Source: Candidatus Sulfopaludibacter sp. SbA3 (lineage in GTDB: Bacteria; Acidobacteriota; Terriglobia; Bryobacterales; Bryobacteraceae). From it: 64,000 nucleotides of DNA. Location: assembly GCA_945861625.1 (NCBI GenBank), contig CAMAVI010000001.1, positions 17,944 through 81,943 of the forward strand, written 5' to 3'. A program made the position numbers and the translations under genes. Position 1 is the first letter of the stretch. Each line of letters begins with the position of its first letter. Of this stretch, positions 21,933 to 30,394 are shown one piece after another. Under the pieces are notes generated by a model. It ran no database searches. It was not told the origin of the DNA and saw only the letters and a program-made list of their open reading frames with translations.

Positions 21933-22035
21933 ATGTTCGCCTGCTGGGCATGGCCCTGCTGATGCGCGGCATTCCCCAGTGGCCAGGGACGGCCTGCGCA
22001 TTTTCGCCTCAGATTTATCGTCTAATGGACATACG

Positions 22036-23085
22036 ATGCGGATTGCCGGGGCGGGGAGCGCTTTTCCGAAGCATTACTATTCCCAGGCGGTGCTGCTGGC
22101 CGCCCTGCGCGAGTATTGGAAGGGTCAGGTTGAAAATCCACGGATCCTCGATCAATTGTTCGCGCACTCCGGCGTGGACGGTCGCCACCTGGCGCTTCCC
22201 TTGGAGCGCTATTACGACCTGAAAAACTTCGGAGAGTTCAACCAGGCCTGGATCGAAGCGGCGGAGGAATTGGGCGAGCGGGCGATCCGTTGCGCGATGG
22301 GGCGGGCAGGCTTGGAGTTGTCTCGCATCGGCGCGCTGTTTTTTGTGTCCGTGACAGGAGTGTCTAGTCCTTCCATCGATGCCCGGCTGATCAACCGCAT
22401 GCGGCTTCCCGTGAATTTGCGGCGGACGCCCATCTTCGGATTGGGATGCGTGGCGGGCGCGGCAGGCATCGCGCGCGCTGCGGATTACGTCCGCGCCTAT
22501 CCGGATCAAGTGGCGGTGCTGCTTGCCGTGGAACTGTGTTCTCTCACTTTGCAGCGGGAAGACTTGTCGATGGCAAATCTTGTGTCCGCTGGGTTGTTCG
22601 GTGATGGCGCGGCTGCTGTTGTGGTGGTGGGAGCCAATGTAGACGTGCCAGGGCCGCGGATTTTCGCCACCCGGTCGGTGTTCTATCCGGACACGGAAGA
22701 CGTGATGGGCTGGGACATTTCGGAGAAAGGATTTCGTATTGTCTTGTCGCGCGAAGTTCCCAACGTGGTGCGCGAGCATCTGGGCCCGGACGTGGACGCC
22801 GTGCTGGCGGATCACGGATTCACGCGCGCGGACGTGGGTTCCTGGGTGCTGCACACCGGCGGGCCGAAAGTGTTGGAGGCCGCCGAAGAGTCGCTGGATT
22901 TGAAAAACGGAGAGCTAAAGGCTTCCTGGGATTGCCTGCGCCGAATGGGGAATCTGTCGTCTGCGTCGGTGCTGTGTGTTCTGGAAGAAGTCATGGAACG
23001 GCGGCGGCCTGAGCCGGGGACGCTTGGCGTTCTGGCCGCGCTAGGCCCCGGGTTCTGCTCCGAAGTCGTGCTGTTGCGCTGGTAA
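22036..23085 (+). CDS. type III polyketide synthase (alkylpyrone/alkylresorcinol synthase-like)
   Basis: A 349-aa thiolase-fold condensing enzyme of the chalcone/stilbene synthase superfamily. The catalytic triad is visible: Cys in IFGLGCVAGAAGIARA, His in SWVLHTGGPKV and Asn in LRRMGNLSSASVL. The N-terminal MRIAGAGSAFPKHYYSQ is typical. Bacterial members extend fatty acyl starters with malonyl-CoA to alkylpyrones or alkylresorcinols. The next gene is a flavoprotein of the geranylgeranyl-reductase/monooxygenase type, the same pairing seen in phenolic-lipid operons such as Streptomyces srs. The ORF-track start at 21979 is replaced by ATG 22036, where conservation begins. Confidence 0.88.
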   Translation: MRIAGAGSAFPKHYYSQAVLLAALREYWKGQVENPRILDQLFAHSGVDGRHLALPLERYYDLKNFGEFNQAWIEAAEELGERAIRCAMGRAGLELSRIGALFFVSVTGVSSPSIDARLINRMRLPVNLRRTPIFGLGCVAGAAGIARAADYVRAYPDQVAVLLAVELCSLTLQREDLSMANLVSAGLFGDGAAAVVVVGANVDVPGPRIFATRSVFYPDTEDVMGWDISEKGFRIVLSREVPNVVREHLGPDVDAVLADHGFTRADVGSWVLHTGGPKVLEAAEESLDLKNGELKASWDCLRRMGNLSSASVLCVLEEVMERRRPEPGTLGVLAALGPGFCSEVVLLRW

Positions 23086-23097
23086 TGTTCTTTGGTG

Positions 23098-24159
23098 ATG
23101 TTGCAAGCGGCGGCGAGTCTCGATACGGACGTGCTGGTGGTGGGCGGCGGTCCGGCCGGACTGGCGGCGGCCATCGCGGCACGGCGCAAGGGACTACGTG
23201 TGAGAGTGGTCGATGCCGCGCGGCCTCCCATCGACAAGGCCTGCGGCGAAGGATTGATGCCGGACGCGCTACAGGCGCTGGCGGATCTCGGTGTGCGCAT
23301 TCCCGAGGGCGCGGGGAGCGTGTTTCGCGGCATCCGCTTTATCGGCGACGACGTCACCGTCGAAGCCGATTTTCCGTCGCGCCACGCGCTGGCCGTTCGC
23401 CGCACCGTGTTGCATCAGATTCTGGTTGACGCCGCCGCGGAAGCGGGCGTGGAGTTGTGCTGGGAAACGCCGGCGGGAGATCTAGGCCACGCGTCCGCGC
23501 GCTGGATCATCGGCGCGGATGGCTACAGTTCGCGCGTCCGTACGTGGGCGGGGCTGGAGCGCTGGAGACGGCGGAAGGAACGCTACGGGTTCCGCGCGCA
23601 CTATCGCATCGAACCCTGGTCAGAGTACGTGGAGGTCTACTGGCACGCGGATTTTCAGATCTACGTGGCGCCGGTGGCCACCGACGAAGTGCTCGTGGCA
23701 TTGCTGTGCCGCGACCCGCACCTGCGTATCGATGAAGCGCTCGAATCTTTTCCTCAGTTGCAGGAACGGCTGGGAGATGCTCCGCGATCGACCACCGAAC
23801 GCGGCGGCATTTCGGCGACACGCAAGTTGTGGGTGGTCACGCAGGGTTCCGTGGCGCTGATCGGAGATGCTTCCGGTTCCGTCGATGCCATCACGGGCGA
23901 AGGACTGGGTCTGGCATTCCGGCAGGCGCTGGCCTTGGCGGATGCGCTCGCGGAGGGTAATCTTGACCTGTACGAAGCCGCGCATCAAAAGCTGACACGG
24001 CGTCCCCGGTTCTTCGCTGAGCTACTGTTGTTATTGGATGGGCGGCCGGAACTACAAGATCGGGCCCTGCGCTATCTGGGGCGGCATCCACAGGTGTTCC
24101 GATTTCTGTTAGCATGGCACGTCGGTGAAATTAGGAATCCAATCCGGTCTTTCAACTGA
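23098..24159 (+). CDS. FAD-dependent oxidoreductase (geranylgeranyl reductase / monooxygenase-like)
   Basis: About 353 aa. The N-terminal Rossmann motif is DVLVVGGGPAGLAAAIAARR; PIDKACGEGLMPDAL is the family cysteine motif, and ALIGDASGSVDAITGEGLGLAF is the second FAD-binding motif. It follows the type III PKS by 12 bp and overlaps the next gene by 35 bp, so the three genes form an operon. It probably hydroxylates or reduces the lipid product of the synthase, which is inference from neighbourhood. The start may be TTG 23092, GTG 23095 or ATG 23098 (TTG GTG ATG in a row); 23098 is chosen. Confidence 0.87.
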   Translation: MLQAAASLDTDVLVVGGGPAGLAAAIAARRKGLRVRVVDAARPPIDKACGEGLMPDALQALADLGVRIPEGAGSVFRGIRFIGDDVTVEADFPSRHALAVRRTVLHQILVDAAAEAGVELCWETPAGDLGHASARWIIGADGYSSRVRTWAGLERWRRRKERYGFRAHYRIEPWSEYVEVYWHADFQIYVAPVATDEVLVALLCRDPHLRIDEALESFPQLQERLGDAPRSTTERGGISATRKLWVVTQGSVALIGDASGSVDAITGEGLGLAFRQALALADALAEGNLDLYEAAHQKLTRRPRFFAELLLLLDGRPELQDRALRYLGRHPQVFRFLLAWHVGEIRNPIRSFN

Positions 24160-25015
24160 ACCGGCGCAGGCCGCGCCGGACGCTAGCGCGCCGTTTTATC
24201 GGCGCTGGCTGAACAGGCCGCAGACCACATTCTTACGCAGGGCCATGTTCCAGGTGCATCTGTGGTCCGGGATGCTGCTCGGCTTATATATCGTGGTGGT
24301 TTGTGTCAGCGGCAGCGCCGTGGTTTTTCGCATCGATTTGTATGACCTCATGGATCCGTACCGGGATAAGGCGGGCATCCAACTCGCTTACGCGGTTCTC
24401 CGCTGGGTGAGCGATCTGCATGGCAGCTTGCTGCTGGGTTCCGATGGCATGATGGCGAACGCAATCGGCGGCTTCCTTACGGCGGGGGTGTGCCTGACCG
24501 GAATGGTGATCTGGTGGCCCGGCATCGCCAAGTGGCGTCGCGCGATGGTAGTCCGCACCGGTGTGGGCTGGAAGCGGCTGATGTTCGATCTGCACAGCGC
24601 GGTGGGATTCTGGATCTTCGGGCTGTTATTCATGTGGGGCGTCACCGGCGGTTATTTCGTGTTTCCGCAGCCGTTCCGCGTGGTGATCGAGTATTTCACG
24701 CCAATCTTTCCGCCCGTAGTTTCGCAGCCCCCGCAGGTACAGGTGACGCCGCAAGCGCCGCCGCAGGCAAATCCGGGGCAGCCCAATCCCAGACCCCGCC
24801 CCCGCAGGCCGCAGACCCTGGGTCAAAAAATCCTGCGGGCGTTTTCATACGCTCACTATGGCAACTTCGCGGGCTGGCCGTTCAAGGTGTTGTGGGTGCT
24901 GCTGGGCCTGGTGCCGGCCGTTCTGTTTTTCACCGGCGCGGTGATGTGGTGGAACCGCGTGGTGAGTCCCGCCAAGCGCCGCGCGGGAACTAAGAGCTAC
25001 TTAAGCTCCACCTGA
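24125..25015 (+). CDS. PepSY-associated transmembrane helix protein
   Basis: A 296-aa inner membrane protein with the PepSY-TM layout. Helix 1 is HLWSGMLLGLYIVVVCVSGSAVVF, followed by WVSDLHGSLLLG, then helices around GGFLTAGVCLTGMVIWWPG, DLHSAVGFWIFGLLFMWGVTGGYFVF and VLLGLVPAVLFFTGAVMWWNRV. The conserved histidines (VHLWSG, DLHGSLL, DLHSAVG) could bind heme. A proline/glutamine-rich loop (about residues 195-235) separates the last helices. Relatives act in iron uptake or as electron carriers. The GTG start lies 35 bp inside the flavoprotein gene, so translation is coupled; it may supply electrons to the upstream oxidoreductase. It overlaps the convergent cupin gene by 19 bp. Confidence 0.82.
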   Translation: MKLGIQSGLSTEPAQAAPDASAPFYRRWLNRPQTTFLRRAMFQVHLWSGMLLGLYIVVVCVSGSAVVFRIDLYDLMDPYRDKAGIQLAYAVLRWVSDLHGSLLLGSDGMMANAIGGFLTAGVCLTGMVIWWPGIAKWRRAMVVRTGVGWKRLMFDLHSAVGFWIFGLLFMWGVTGGYFVFPQPFRVVIEYFTPIFPPVVSQPPQVQVTPQAPPQANPGQPNPRPRPRRPQTLGQKILRAFSYAHYGNFAGWPFKVLWVLLGLVPAVLFFTGAVMWWNRVVSPAKRRAGTKSYLSST

Positions 25016-25656
25016 ATCTCCATCGCCGTCTTGTCGCCCATCTGCTCGGTCTGGTGCCGGTAAGCGTCGCGCCAGCCGATGTCGCCGGGTTTCCGCGGGT
25101 TATCGACCATCCGCCCATCGGCGAGCTTCATGGTGGTGTGCAGGTCGGTCAAATAAACCACGACATAGTGCGGATGATCGTGCATCGGGCTCTTGACGTG
25201 AGGCGGGAGGATGGTGCGGATCGCGCGCACGCGGTCGTTTTCGACATCGATGATATGGTGCTCGGGGGCGAGCTTCACCGGATCGAGTTCCACCGGCGGC
25301 GTGTGCGCCGGGCCCTGCTTCAATTCGATGATCACGGCTTCCATCGGGTCTTCGGAAAGGTTCTCTTCGGAATGCTTGGAGGCTTCGTTATAACCTACGG
25401 TTCCTCCCTTGCGGTACACGAGGCGCACCTTGCCATCCGCGCCGATGAATTTTTCGTGGATGTCGGTGAGCGCAATGTTCACGGAAGCAAGGTGCTCATG
25501 CATCGCAATCTTGGCGTGCGGCGGGTGCTTGACACGCAGGACGCGGACCCAGGCATTATCAATTTCGACTTTGTAATCCGGACTCACTTTGTCCGCTTGC
25601 TGGGCCGATGCGCCTGCAGCCAGGCACAACGAAAAAACGAGATATCGGAATGGCAT
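24997..25656 (-). CDS. secreted double-cupin protein
   Basis: A 219-aa protein with a signal peptide (MPFRYLVFSLCLAAGASAQ) and two cupin-like halves. Each contains a histidine cluster: HPPHAKIAMHEHLASVN in the first and LPPHVKSPMHDHPHYVVVYL in the second. Both resemble cupin motif 1 with metal-binding His residues. It is exported, so it probably acts in the periplasm; the substrate is unknown. A TAGAGT box lies 7 nt before the ATG with no Shine-Dalgarno sequence. It diverges from miaE. Confidence 0.82.
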   Translation of the reverse strand: MPFRYLVFSLCLAAGASAQQADKVSPDYKVEIDNAWVRVLRVKHPPHAKIAMHEHLASVNIALTDIHEKFIGADGKVRLVYRKGGTVGYNEASKHSEENLSEDPMEAVIIELKQGPAHTPPVELDPVKLAPEHHIIDVENDRVRAIRTILPPHVKSPMHDHPHYVVVYLTDLHTTMKLADGRMVDNPRKPGDIGWRDAYRHQTEQMGDKTAMEIQVELK

Positions 25657-25663
25657 GTACTAC

Positions 25664-25669
25664 ACTCTA
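25664..25669 (-). promoter_or_regulatory. putative leaderless -10 box of the cupin gene
   Basis: TAGAGT on the minus strand, 7 nt (gtagtac), then ATG 25656. No Shine-Dalgarno sequence. Confidence 0.4.
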
Positions 25670-25686
25670 CCCGAATTGGCCATACT

Positions 25687-26307
25687 GTGGAGGTGGGAAC
25701 CGTCGAAGACTTGCCGCTGCATTCGCGCACCCCGGAGAAGTGGGGGCGGCAGGCGCTGGCGGATCCATTGGCGCTGCTGACCGATCACGCGTTTCTGGAA
25801 AAGAAAGCCGCCATCAACGCCATGGAACTGATGGTGCGCTGGCCGGATGCCTGGACGCCCGGCTGGGTGGAGGCGCTCACCGGCATCGCGCGCGATGAAG
25901 CGGCGCATCTTTCCCAGGCCGTGCGCGTATTGACGCGGCGCGGAGGCCAACTCACTCGCGGGCATCGCAGTTCGTATGCCAATGCCTTGCGGACGCTGGT
26001 GCGCAAGGCGGGCCGCCACGAATTACTGGACCGGCTGTTAGTGTCAGGTCTGATCGAAGCGCGGTCCTGCGAACGGTTCGCGCTGTTGGCCGCGGCGGCG
26101 CAGGAGTCGGAGCCGGACTTGGCGGCGTTCTATAAAGGACTGTGCTCTTCGGAACTGGGACACTACAAGACCTTTCTGAAGTTGGCGTGCAAAGTGGCGG
26201 CACAGTCAATGGTGGAGTCGCGCTGGCAGGAGATGCTGGCGGCGGAGGCTCGCATCATGGCGGAGCAAGCGCCCGGGCCGCGGATTCACTCGGGCGTCGA
26301 ATCATAG
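25687..26307 (+). CDS. miaE: tRNA-(2-methylthio-N6-isopentenyl-A37) hydroxylase MiaE
   Basis: About 206 aa. It resembles MiaE, the non-heme di-iron monooxygenase that hydroxylates the isopentenyl group of ms2i6A37 in tRNA. Matching segments are LLTDHAFLEKKAAINAMELM, IARDEAAHLSQAVRVL, SGLIEARSCERFALLA and SSELGHYKTFLKLA, which together give the repeated E-x-x-H ligand pattern of ferritin-like di-iron proteins. The ORF track starts at 25054, antisense to the cupin; the true start is probably GTG 25687 or 25693 and is unresolved. The stop codon overlaps the strong ribosome site of the amidase gene, so they are co-transcribed. Confidence 0.85.
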   Translation: MEVGTVEDLPLHSRTPEKWGRQALADPLALLTDHAFLEKKAAINAMELMVRWPDAWTPGWVEALTGIARDEAAHLSQAVRVLTRRGGQLTRGHRSSYANALRTLVRKAGRHELLDRLLVSGLIEARSCERFALLAAAAQESEPDLAAFYKGLCSSELGHYKTFLKLACKVAAQSMVESRWQEMLAAEARIMAEQAPGPRIHSGVES

Positions 26308-26316
26308 GAGGGTGTT

Positions 26317-27630
26317 ATGCGGGGAAGATGGGATATCTCGCGGCGCGAAGCGGTATCCGCGCTCGGTTTAGGATTGGCGGCGGGTTCCATGGAAACAATT
26401 GACGCGGCGAAGGACACACCAGAGACGATCGAAGAATGGCTGGATGCTTCCGCGGCCGTGCGAACGCGCGCGCGGGCGGCAAGTTTGGATCGCATCCGCA
26501 AGATGGACGAATCCATTCACGCCTGGGTGCAGATTTTGCCGCAGCCGCAGATCGCGAACGGTCCGCTGGCCGGCATTCCTTTCGGCGCCAAAGACATCAT
26601 GGAAACGAAAGATCTGGTGACTGAGTACGGCTCGCCGATTTACAAGGGCCGGCATGGAACCGAGGACGCCGCTTTCATCGTCCGCTTGCGAAGCCTCGGC
26701 GCCGTGCTCATGGGCAAGACCCACACCGCGCAATTCGCGCACCGGACGCCCGCGCCCACGCGCAATCCCAGGAATCTCGACCACACGCCGGGAGGCAGTT
26801 CGAGCGGTTCGGCCGCTGCTGTGGCCGCCGGGATGGTTCCGTTTGCGACGGGAACGCAAACAGCGGGCTCGATTCTACGGCCGGCTTCCTACTGCGGGAT
26901 CACTGGTTTCAAACCCACGTTCGGAACGCTTCCCTTGCAGGGCGTGCTGCAATTTTCCCGCAGTCTGGACACGCTCGGATTATTCACGAACACGCCGGTG
27001 GGGATGCTCCGGCTGTGGGAGGCGTTGGGACAAAGTACGCAAGGCCAAAGCACATCACAGGACGCGGAGAAATTGGCCTTCGGTTTTGTCGACCCCCTGC
27101 CCAAAGTCGAGCCCGAGATGGCGAAGGCCTTCTCCGATACGATCGCGCGCCTGCGGCAGCGGGGGATGGAAATCCGGCCGCTTGCCCTTCGCCCGCTGCT
27201 GGACATGTTGGTGGAACAAACCCGCGTCGTGATGTTCTACGAAGGCGCGCGCGCTCACGAAGAGCGCTACAAGCTATACGGCGACAAACTCCTCGACGTC
27301 GCCGAATTAGTGCGCGAAGGATTGAAGATCCCCGAGCAGCGCTACCGCGACGCGCTGGGCGCTATCGCCAAGGGCAAGGAACAGATCGCCGTGCAGTACA
27401 AGAGCACGCCTGTGATCCTAGTACCCGCAGCTACGGGGCCCGCGCCCAAGGGACTGACATTTACCGGCGATTCGTCGATGAATGGTCCGTGGACGGCGTT
27501 GGGAACGCCCGCGATTTCCATCCCCATGAAAGTCGCCGGACTCCCCATGGGTCTGCAACTCACTGCTGCTCACGGACAAGACACGCGCCTGCTGCGGCTG
27601 GCCGTGCGGGTGGCAGCGATGATAGCCTAG
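26317..27630 (+). CDS. amidase signature family protein, probably Tat-exported
   Basis: A 437-aa amidase. The catalytic Ser-cisSer-Lys set is visible: Lys in IPFGAKDIMETKDL, the serines in HTPGGSSSGSAAAVAAG and GTQTAGSILRPASYCGITG. The N-terminus SRREAVSALGLGLAAG resembles a twin-arginine signal, which would send a folded enzyme to the periplasm. It hydrolyses an amide bond of unknown substrate. The start ATG 26317 has an excellent TAGGAGGG site that overlaps the miaE stop codon. Nothing links the amidase to tRNA modification except the shared transcript. Confidence 0.9.
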   Translation: MRGRWDISRREAVSALGLGLAAGSMETIDAAKDTPETIEEWLDASAAVRTRARAASLDRIRKMDESIHAWVQILPQPQIANGPLAGIPFGAKDIMETKDLVTEYGSPIYKGRHGTEDAAFIVRLRSLGAVLMGKTHTAQFAHRTPAPTRNPRNLDHTPGGSSSGSAAAVAAGMVPFATGTQTAGSILRPASYCGITGFKPTFGTLPLQGVLQFSRSLDTLGLFTNTPVGMLRLWEALGQSTQGQSTSQDAEKLAFGFVDPLPKVEPEMAKAFSDTIARLRQRGMEIRPLALRPLLDMLVEQTRVVMFYEGARAHEERYKLYGDKLLDVAELVREGLKIPEQRYRDALGAIAKGKEQIAVQYKSTPVILVPAATGPAPKGLTFTGDSSMNGPWTALGTPAISIPMKVAGLPMGLQLTAAHGQDTRLLRLAVRVAAMIA

Positions 27631-27640
27631 CGTCCGGCCG

Positions 27641-27646
27641 TATAAT
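27641..27646 (+). promoter_or_regulatory. TATAAT -10 element before the GIY-YIG pseudogene
   Basis: A perfect TATAAT follows the amidase stop. A leader of about 27 nt and a strong GAGAGGAGG ribosome site follow, then ATG 27680. The expression signals remain intact although the reading frame is broken. Confidence 0.45.
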
Positions 27647-27679
27647 CTTGAGATCACACTTGTCCGAGAGGAGGCAATA

Positions 27680-28096
27680 ATGCCCGCGCAAAAGAAGATT
27701 GTCAGTCAATATGCCCGGTTGTGGCCCCGAGAAGTGTTTGACATTACGGAGGGGAACAAGCTCCTTGTCAACAAGGTCGCTGAAGAACTCAAAAGCCCTG
27801 GTGTCTAAATTCTGTATAAGGATGAACGTCCCTATTATGTCGGTAAAGCAACACGGAGCTTATATAGCAGGCTCCACGCCCACGCTAATAAATCTACCGA
27901 TGGGTATTTTCGTTTTTGGAATTACTTCTCCGCTTTCTTGGTGCCGGACGCACGTCACGTCAATGAGATTGAGGCTATTCTCATTGCTTCCATGACAACC
28001 GCAAACCGTGCCGCTCCCAGGATCCAGAAAATCAGGCTACCGGCCGAAATAGGCCGGATTCTGCGCAAGGCGAGGCATAAGAAACTACTCGAGTGA
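27680..28096 (+). pseudogene. GIY-YIG nuclease domain protein with an ochre codon at the first signature tyrosine
   Basis: The ORF track misses this gene. From ATG 27680 (GAGAGGAGG ribosome site, 5-nt spacing) the frame reads 42 codons ending KSPGV, then TAA (27806-27808). It continues in the same frame as ILYKDERPYYVGKATRSLYS, RLHAH and on to TGA 28096, 139 codons in all. Replacing the stop with tyrosine restores GVYILYKDERPYYVGKA, the GIY...YVG signature of GIY-YIG endonucleases. One substitution (TAC or TAT to TAA) therefore explains the break and removes a catalytic tyrosine. The gene is visibly richer in A/T than its neighbours, which suggests horizontal origin. Confidence 0.82.
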
Positions 28097-28137
28097 CGTA
28101 ATTGTCGCCACACTGGAGTGTCAGGGGCTTTGAGTCT

Positions 28138-29964
28138 CTAAATCCGGCAGATCAGCAGTTCGCGCTCGTAGACCATCTCGGGCGGCAGGTGGTCGTGGAG
28201 CTCGATGAAGAGCTCTTCGTGTCCTAGAACTTCCTGCTTCCAGGCGGCGGCGTCGAACTTTTGCAGCTCGTCGAAGGTATCTTTCGGGAAGTACAAGCCA
28301 TTCCAGTGAATGTCTTCGTAGCGAGGCATCCATCCGATGGGAGTCTCGCGCCCCAGCGCGCGGCCGTGCGCGCGGTCGACGATCCACTTCAGCACGCGCA
28401 TGTTCTCGCTATAGCCGGGCCACAGGAACTCGCCGTCGGCTCCCTTGCGGAACCAGTTCACATGGAAAATGCGCGGCGTCTCGCTCAGATTACGCGCCAT
28501 CTTGATCCAATGGCGGAAGTAGTCGCCCATATGATAACCGCAGAAGGGCAGCATGGCCATGGGATCGCGGCGCACCCTGCCGACGGTTCCCGTGATGGCG
28601 GCGGTGGTCTCCGAGCCCATGGTGGCGCCCGTGTAAACACCGGCGCTCCAATTGAAGGCCTGGTAAACCAGCGGCATGGTGGTCGGACGGCGTCCGCCAA
28701 AAATGAATGCGCTGATCGGCACGCCTTCCGGCTCTTGCCAGGCCGGGTCAATCGTGGGGCACTGCGAGGCGGGAGCCGTGAAACGCGAGTTGGGATGCGC
28801 GGCCTTCGCGCCGGTCTGTTTGGCGATTTCCGGCGTCCATAGATTGCCCTGCCAGTCGGTGCATTCCGATGGCGGCTCGTCCGTCATGCCTTCCCACCAC
28901 ACGCCGCCATCGGGCGTGAGCGCCACGTTGGTGAAAATGGTATTCCGCGCGAGCGTATCCATCGCATTGGGGTTCGTGCGCCGCGAGGTGCCCGGGGCGA
29001 CGCCGAAGAAACCCGCTTCCGGATTGATGGCGCGCAGGCGGCCGCTGGCGTCGGGCTTGATCCAGGCGATGTCGTCGCCGACCGTCCAGACCTTCCAGCC
29101 GTCAAAGCCAGCCGGCGGAATGAGCATGGCGAAGTTGGTCTTCCCGCAGGCGCTGGGGAACGCCGCGGCTACGTATGTCTTTTCGCCTTCCGGGTTCTCG
29201 ACGCCCAGGATGAGCATGTGCTCGGCCATCCAGCCTTCGTCGCGCGCGATGTTGGAGGCGATACGCAGAGCAAAGCACTTCTTGCCGAGCAGCGCGTTGC
29301 CGCCGTAGCCCGAGCCATAGGACCAGATTTCCCGCGTCTCTGGAAAGTGAACGATGTATTTTTCCTGGTTGCAGGGCCACGGTACGTCTTTTTGCCCGGC
29401 TTCGAGAGGCGCGCCCACGCTGTGCACGCACGGCACCACGCGCTTCTCACCCTTGTCGATTTCGGCGATCACCGGCATGCCGATGCGCGCCATGATCCGC
29501 ATATTGACCACTGCGTAGGCGGAATCCGTCAACTGCACGCCCAACTGGGACATCGGCGAACCAATGGCTCCCATGCTATAGGCCAGCACGTACATGGTGC
29601 GTCCGCGCATGCAGCCGCTGAAGAGTTCCTTCAGCTTCTTCCGCATTTCGTACGGATTCACCCAATTGTTGGTGGGGCCGGCGCCGTCCTTGGAAAGCGA
29701 GCAGATAAACGTGCGGTCTTCCACGCGCGCGACATCGTTCGCATCCGAGCGGGCGTAGAAGCATCCGGGCCAGAGATCCTGGTTGAGCCGGGTGAAGGTG
29801 CCGCCCTCCACCAGTTGGTCGCACAGGCGGTCGTATTCCTCCTGCGAACCGTCCACCCAATGAATCGCATCGGGTTTGGTCAGTGCGGCGATCTTTTCCA
29901 CCCACGTAAGCAAATGGGCATTTTGGCTCAAAGGTTGAGCAGAGACTTGCGGGCTAGCTGACAT
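28138..29964 (-). CDS. pckG: phosphoenolpyruvate carboxykinase (GTP)
   Basis: A 608-aa cytosolic enzyme that converts oxaloacetate and GTP to phosphoenolpyruvate, GDP and CO2 for gluconeogenesis. The length is typical for GTP-type PEPCK. Diagnostic segments are the P-loop-like [16 protein letters not shown] with the hyper-reactive cysteine, [13 protein letters not shown] (metal ligand Asp), [10 protein letters not shown] and [16 protein letters not shown]. The ATG at 29964 has an AAAGGTGATG ribosome site. It is read in the same direction as the cytochrome c and heme A synthase genes upstream. Confidence 0.97.
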   Translation of the reverse strand: MSASPQVSAQPLSQNAHLLTWVEKIAALTKPDAIHWVDGSQEEYDRLCDQLVEGGTFTRLNQDLWPGCFYARSDANDVARVEDRTFICSLSKDGAGPTNNWVNPYEMRKKLKELFSGCMRGRTMYVLAYSMGAIGSPMSQLGVQLTDSAYAVVNMRIMARIGMPVIAEIDKGEKRVVPCVHSVGAPLEAGQKDVPWPCNQEKYIVHFPETREIWSYGSGYGGNALLGKKCFALRIASNIARDEGWMAEHMLILGVENPEGEKTYVAAAFPSACGKTNFAMLIPPAGFDGWKVWTVGDDIAWIKPDASGRLRAINPEAGFFGVAPGTSRRTNPNAMDTLARNTIFTNVALTPDGGVWWEGMTDEPPSECTDWQGNLWTPEIAKQTGAKAAHPNSRFTAPASQCPTIDPAWQEPEGVPISAFIFGGRRPTTMPLVYQAFNWSAGVYTGATMGSETTAAITGTVGRVRRDPMAMLPFCGYHMGDYFRHWIKMARNLSETPRIFHVNWFRKGADGEFLWPGYSENMRVLKWIVDRAHGRALGRETPIGWMPRYEDIHWNGLYFPKDTFDELQKFDAAAWKQEVLGHEELFIELHDHLPPEMVYERELLICRI

Positions 29965-30041
29965 TCATCACCTTTAATGGGCGCGCGTAGCCACGGGAAA
30001 GCGGCGTGCGCGGACGATATGGATCACTCGTGCGAAAACGT

Positions 30042-30326
30042 CTACTTCTTGGCTTCGTCCTTACCGAAGTTCTTGGCCAGATAGTCGATGATTTCTTCCA
30101 ACTCCGCCTTCGTCGCGTCGGCGCCCATGTCCTTCATGGAGTACACCAGGCTGGCCCAGTCGGCGCGCGAGTAGCGCAACTGCGGAACGCCTTCGATATC
30201 GTGGCACTGCGTGCAGACCTTCTTGAGCGTCTCCCGTCCCTTGCCCGCGGGGAGATCCTGGGCGAAAGAAAAGGGCATGAGCGAAACAGATAATGCGAAA
30301 GCAAGAATTCGGACGAACATCTTCAT
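30042..30326 (-). CDS. small periplasmic c-type cytochrome
   Basis: A 94-aa protein with a signal peptide (MKMFVRILAFALSVSLMPFSFA) and one heme-attachment motif, VCTQCHDIEG. The methionines in SMKDMGADA could supply the sixth ligand. It resembles the single-domain cytochrome c parts of acidobacterial alcohol dehydrogenases and sorbosone-dehydrogenase proteins. It probably carries electrons in the periplasm. The ribosome site AGGAGAGAG lies about 8 nt before the ATG. Upstream on the same strand is heme A synthase, a loose respiratory link. Confidence 0.88.
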   Translation of the reverse strand: MKMFVRILAFALSVSLMPFSFAQDLPAGKGRETLKKVCTQCHDIEGVPQLRYSRADWASLVYSMKDMGADATKAELEEIIDYLAKNFGKDEAKK

Positions 30327-30394
30327 AAAGTCTCTCTCCTAGATTTAGGGCTGCCAGACTGCAAACGCGGTTCCGGCCTATGGGAAATCGTTCA

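Noticed and set aside
27699-27995. 98-aa plus-strand ORF as a real gene
   Set aside because: It is the wrong frame. The neighbouring frame, read across a TAA, encodes a GIY-YIG domain with a strong ribosome site.
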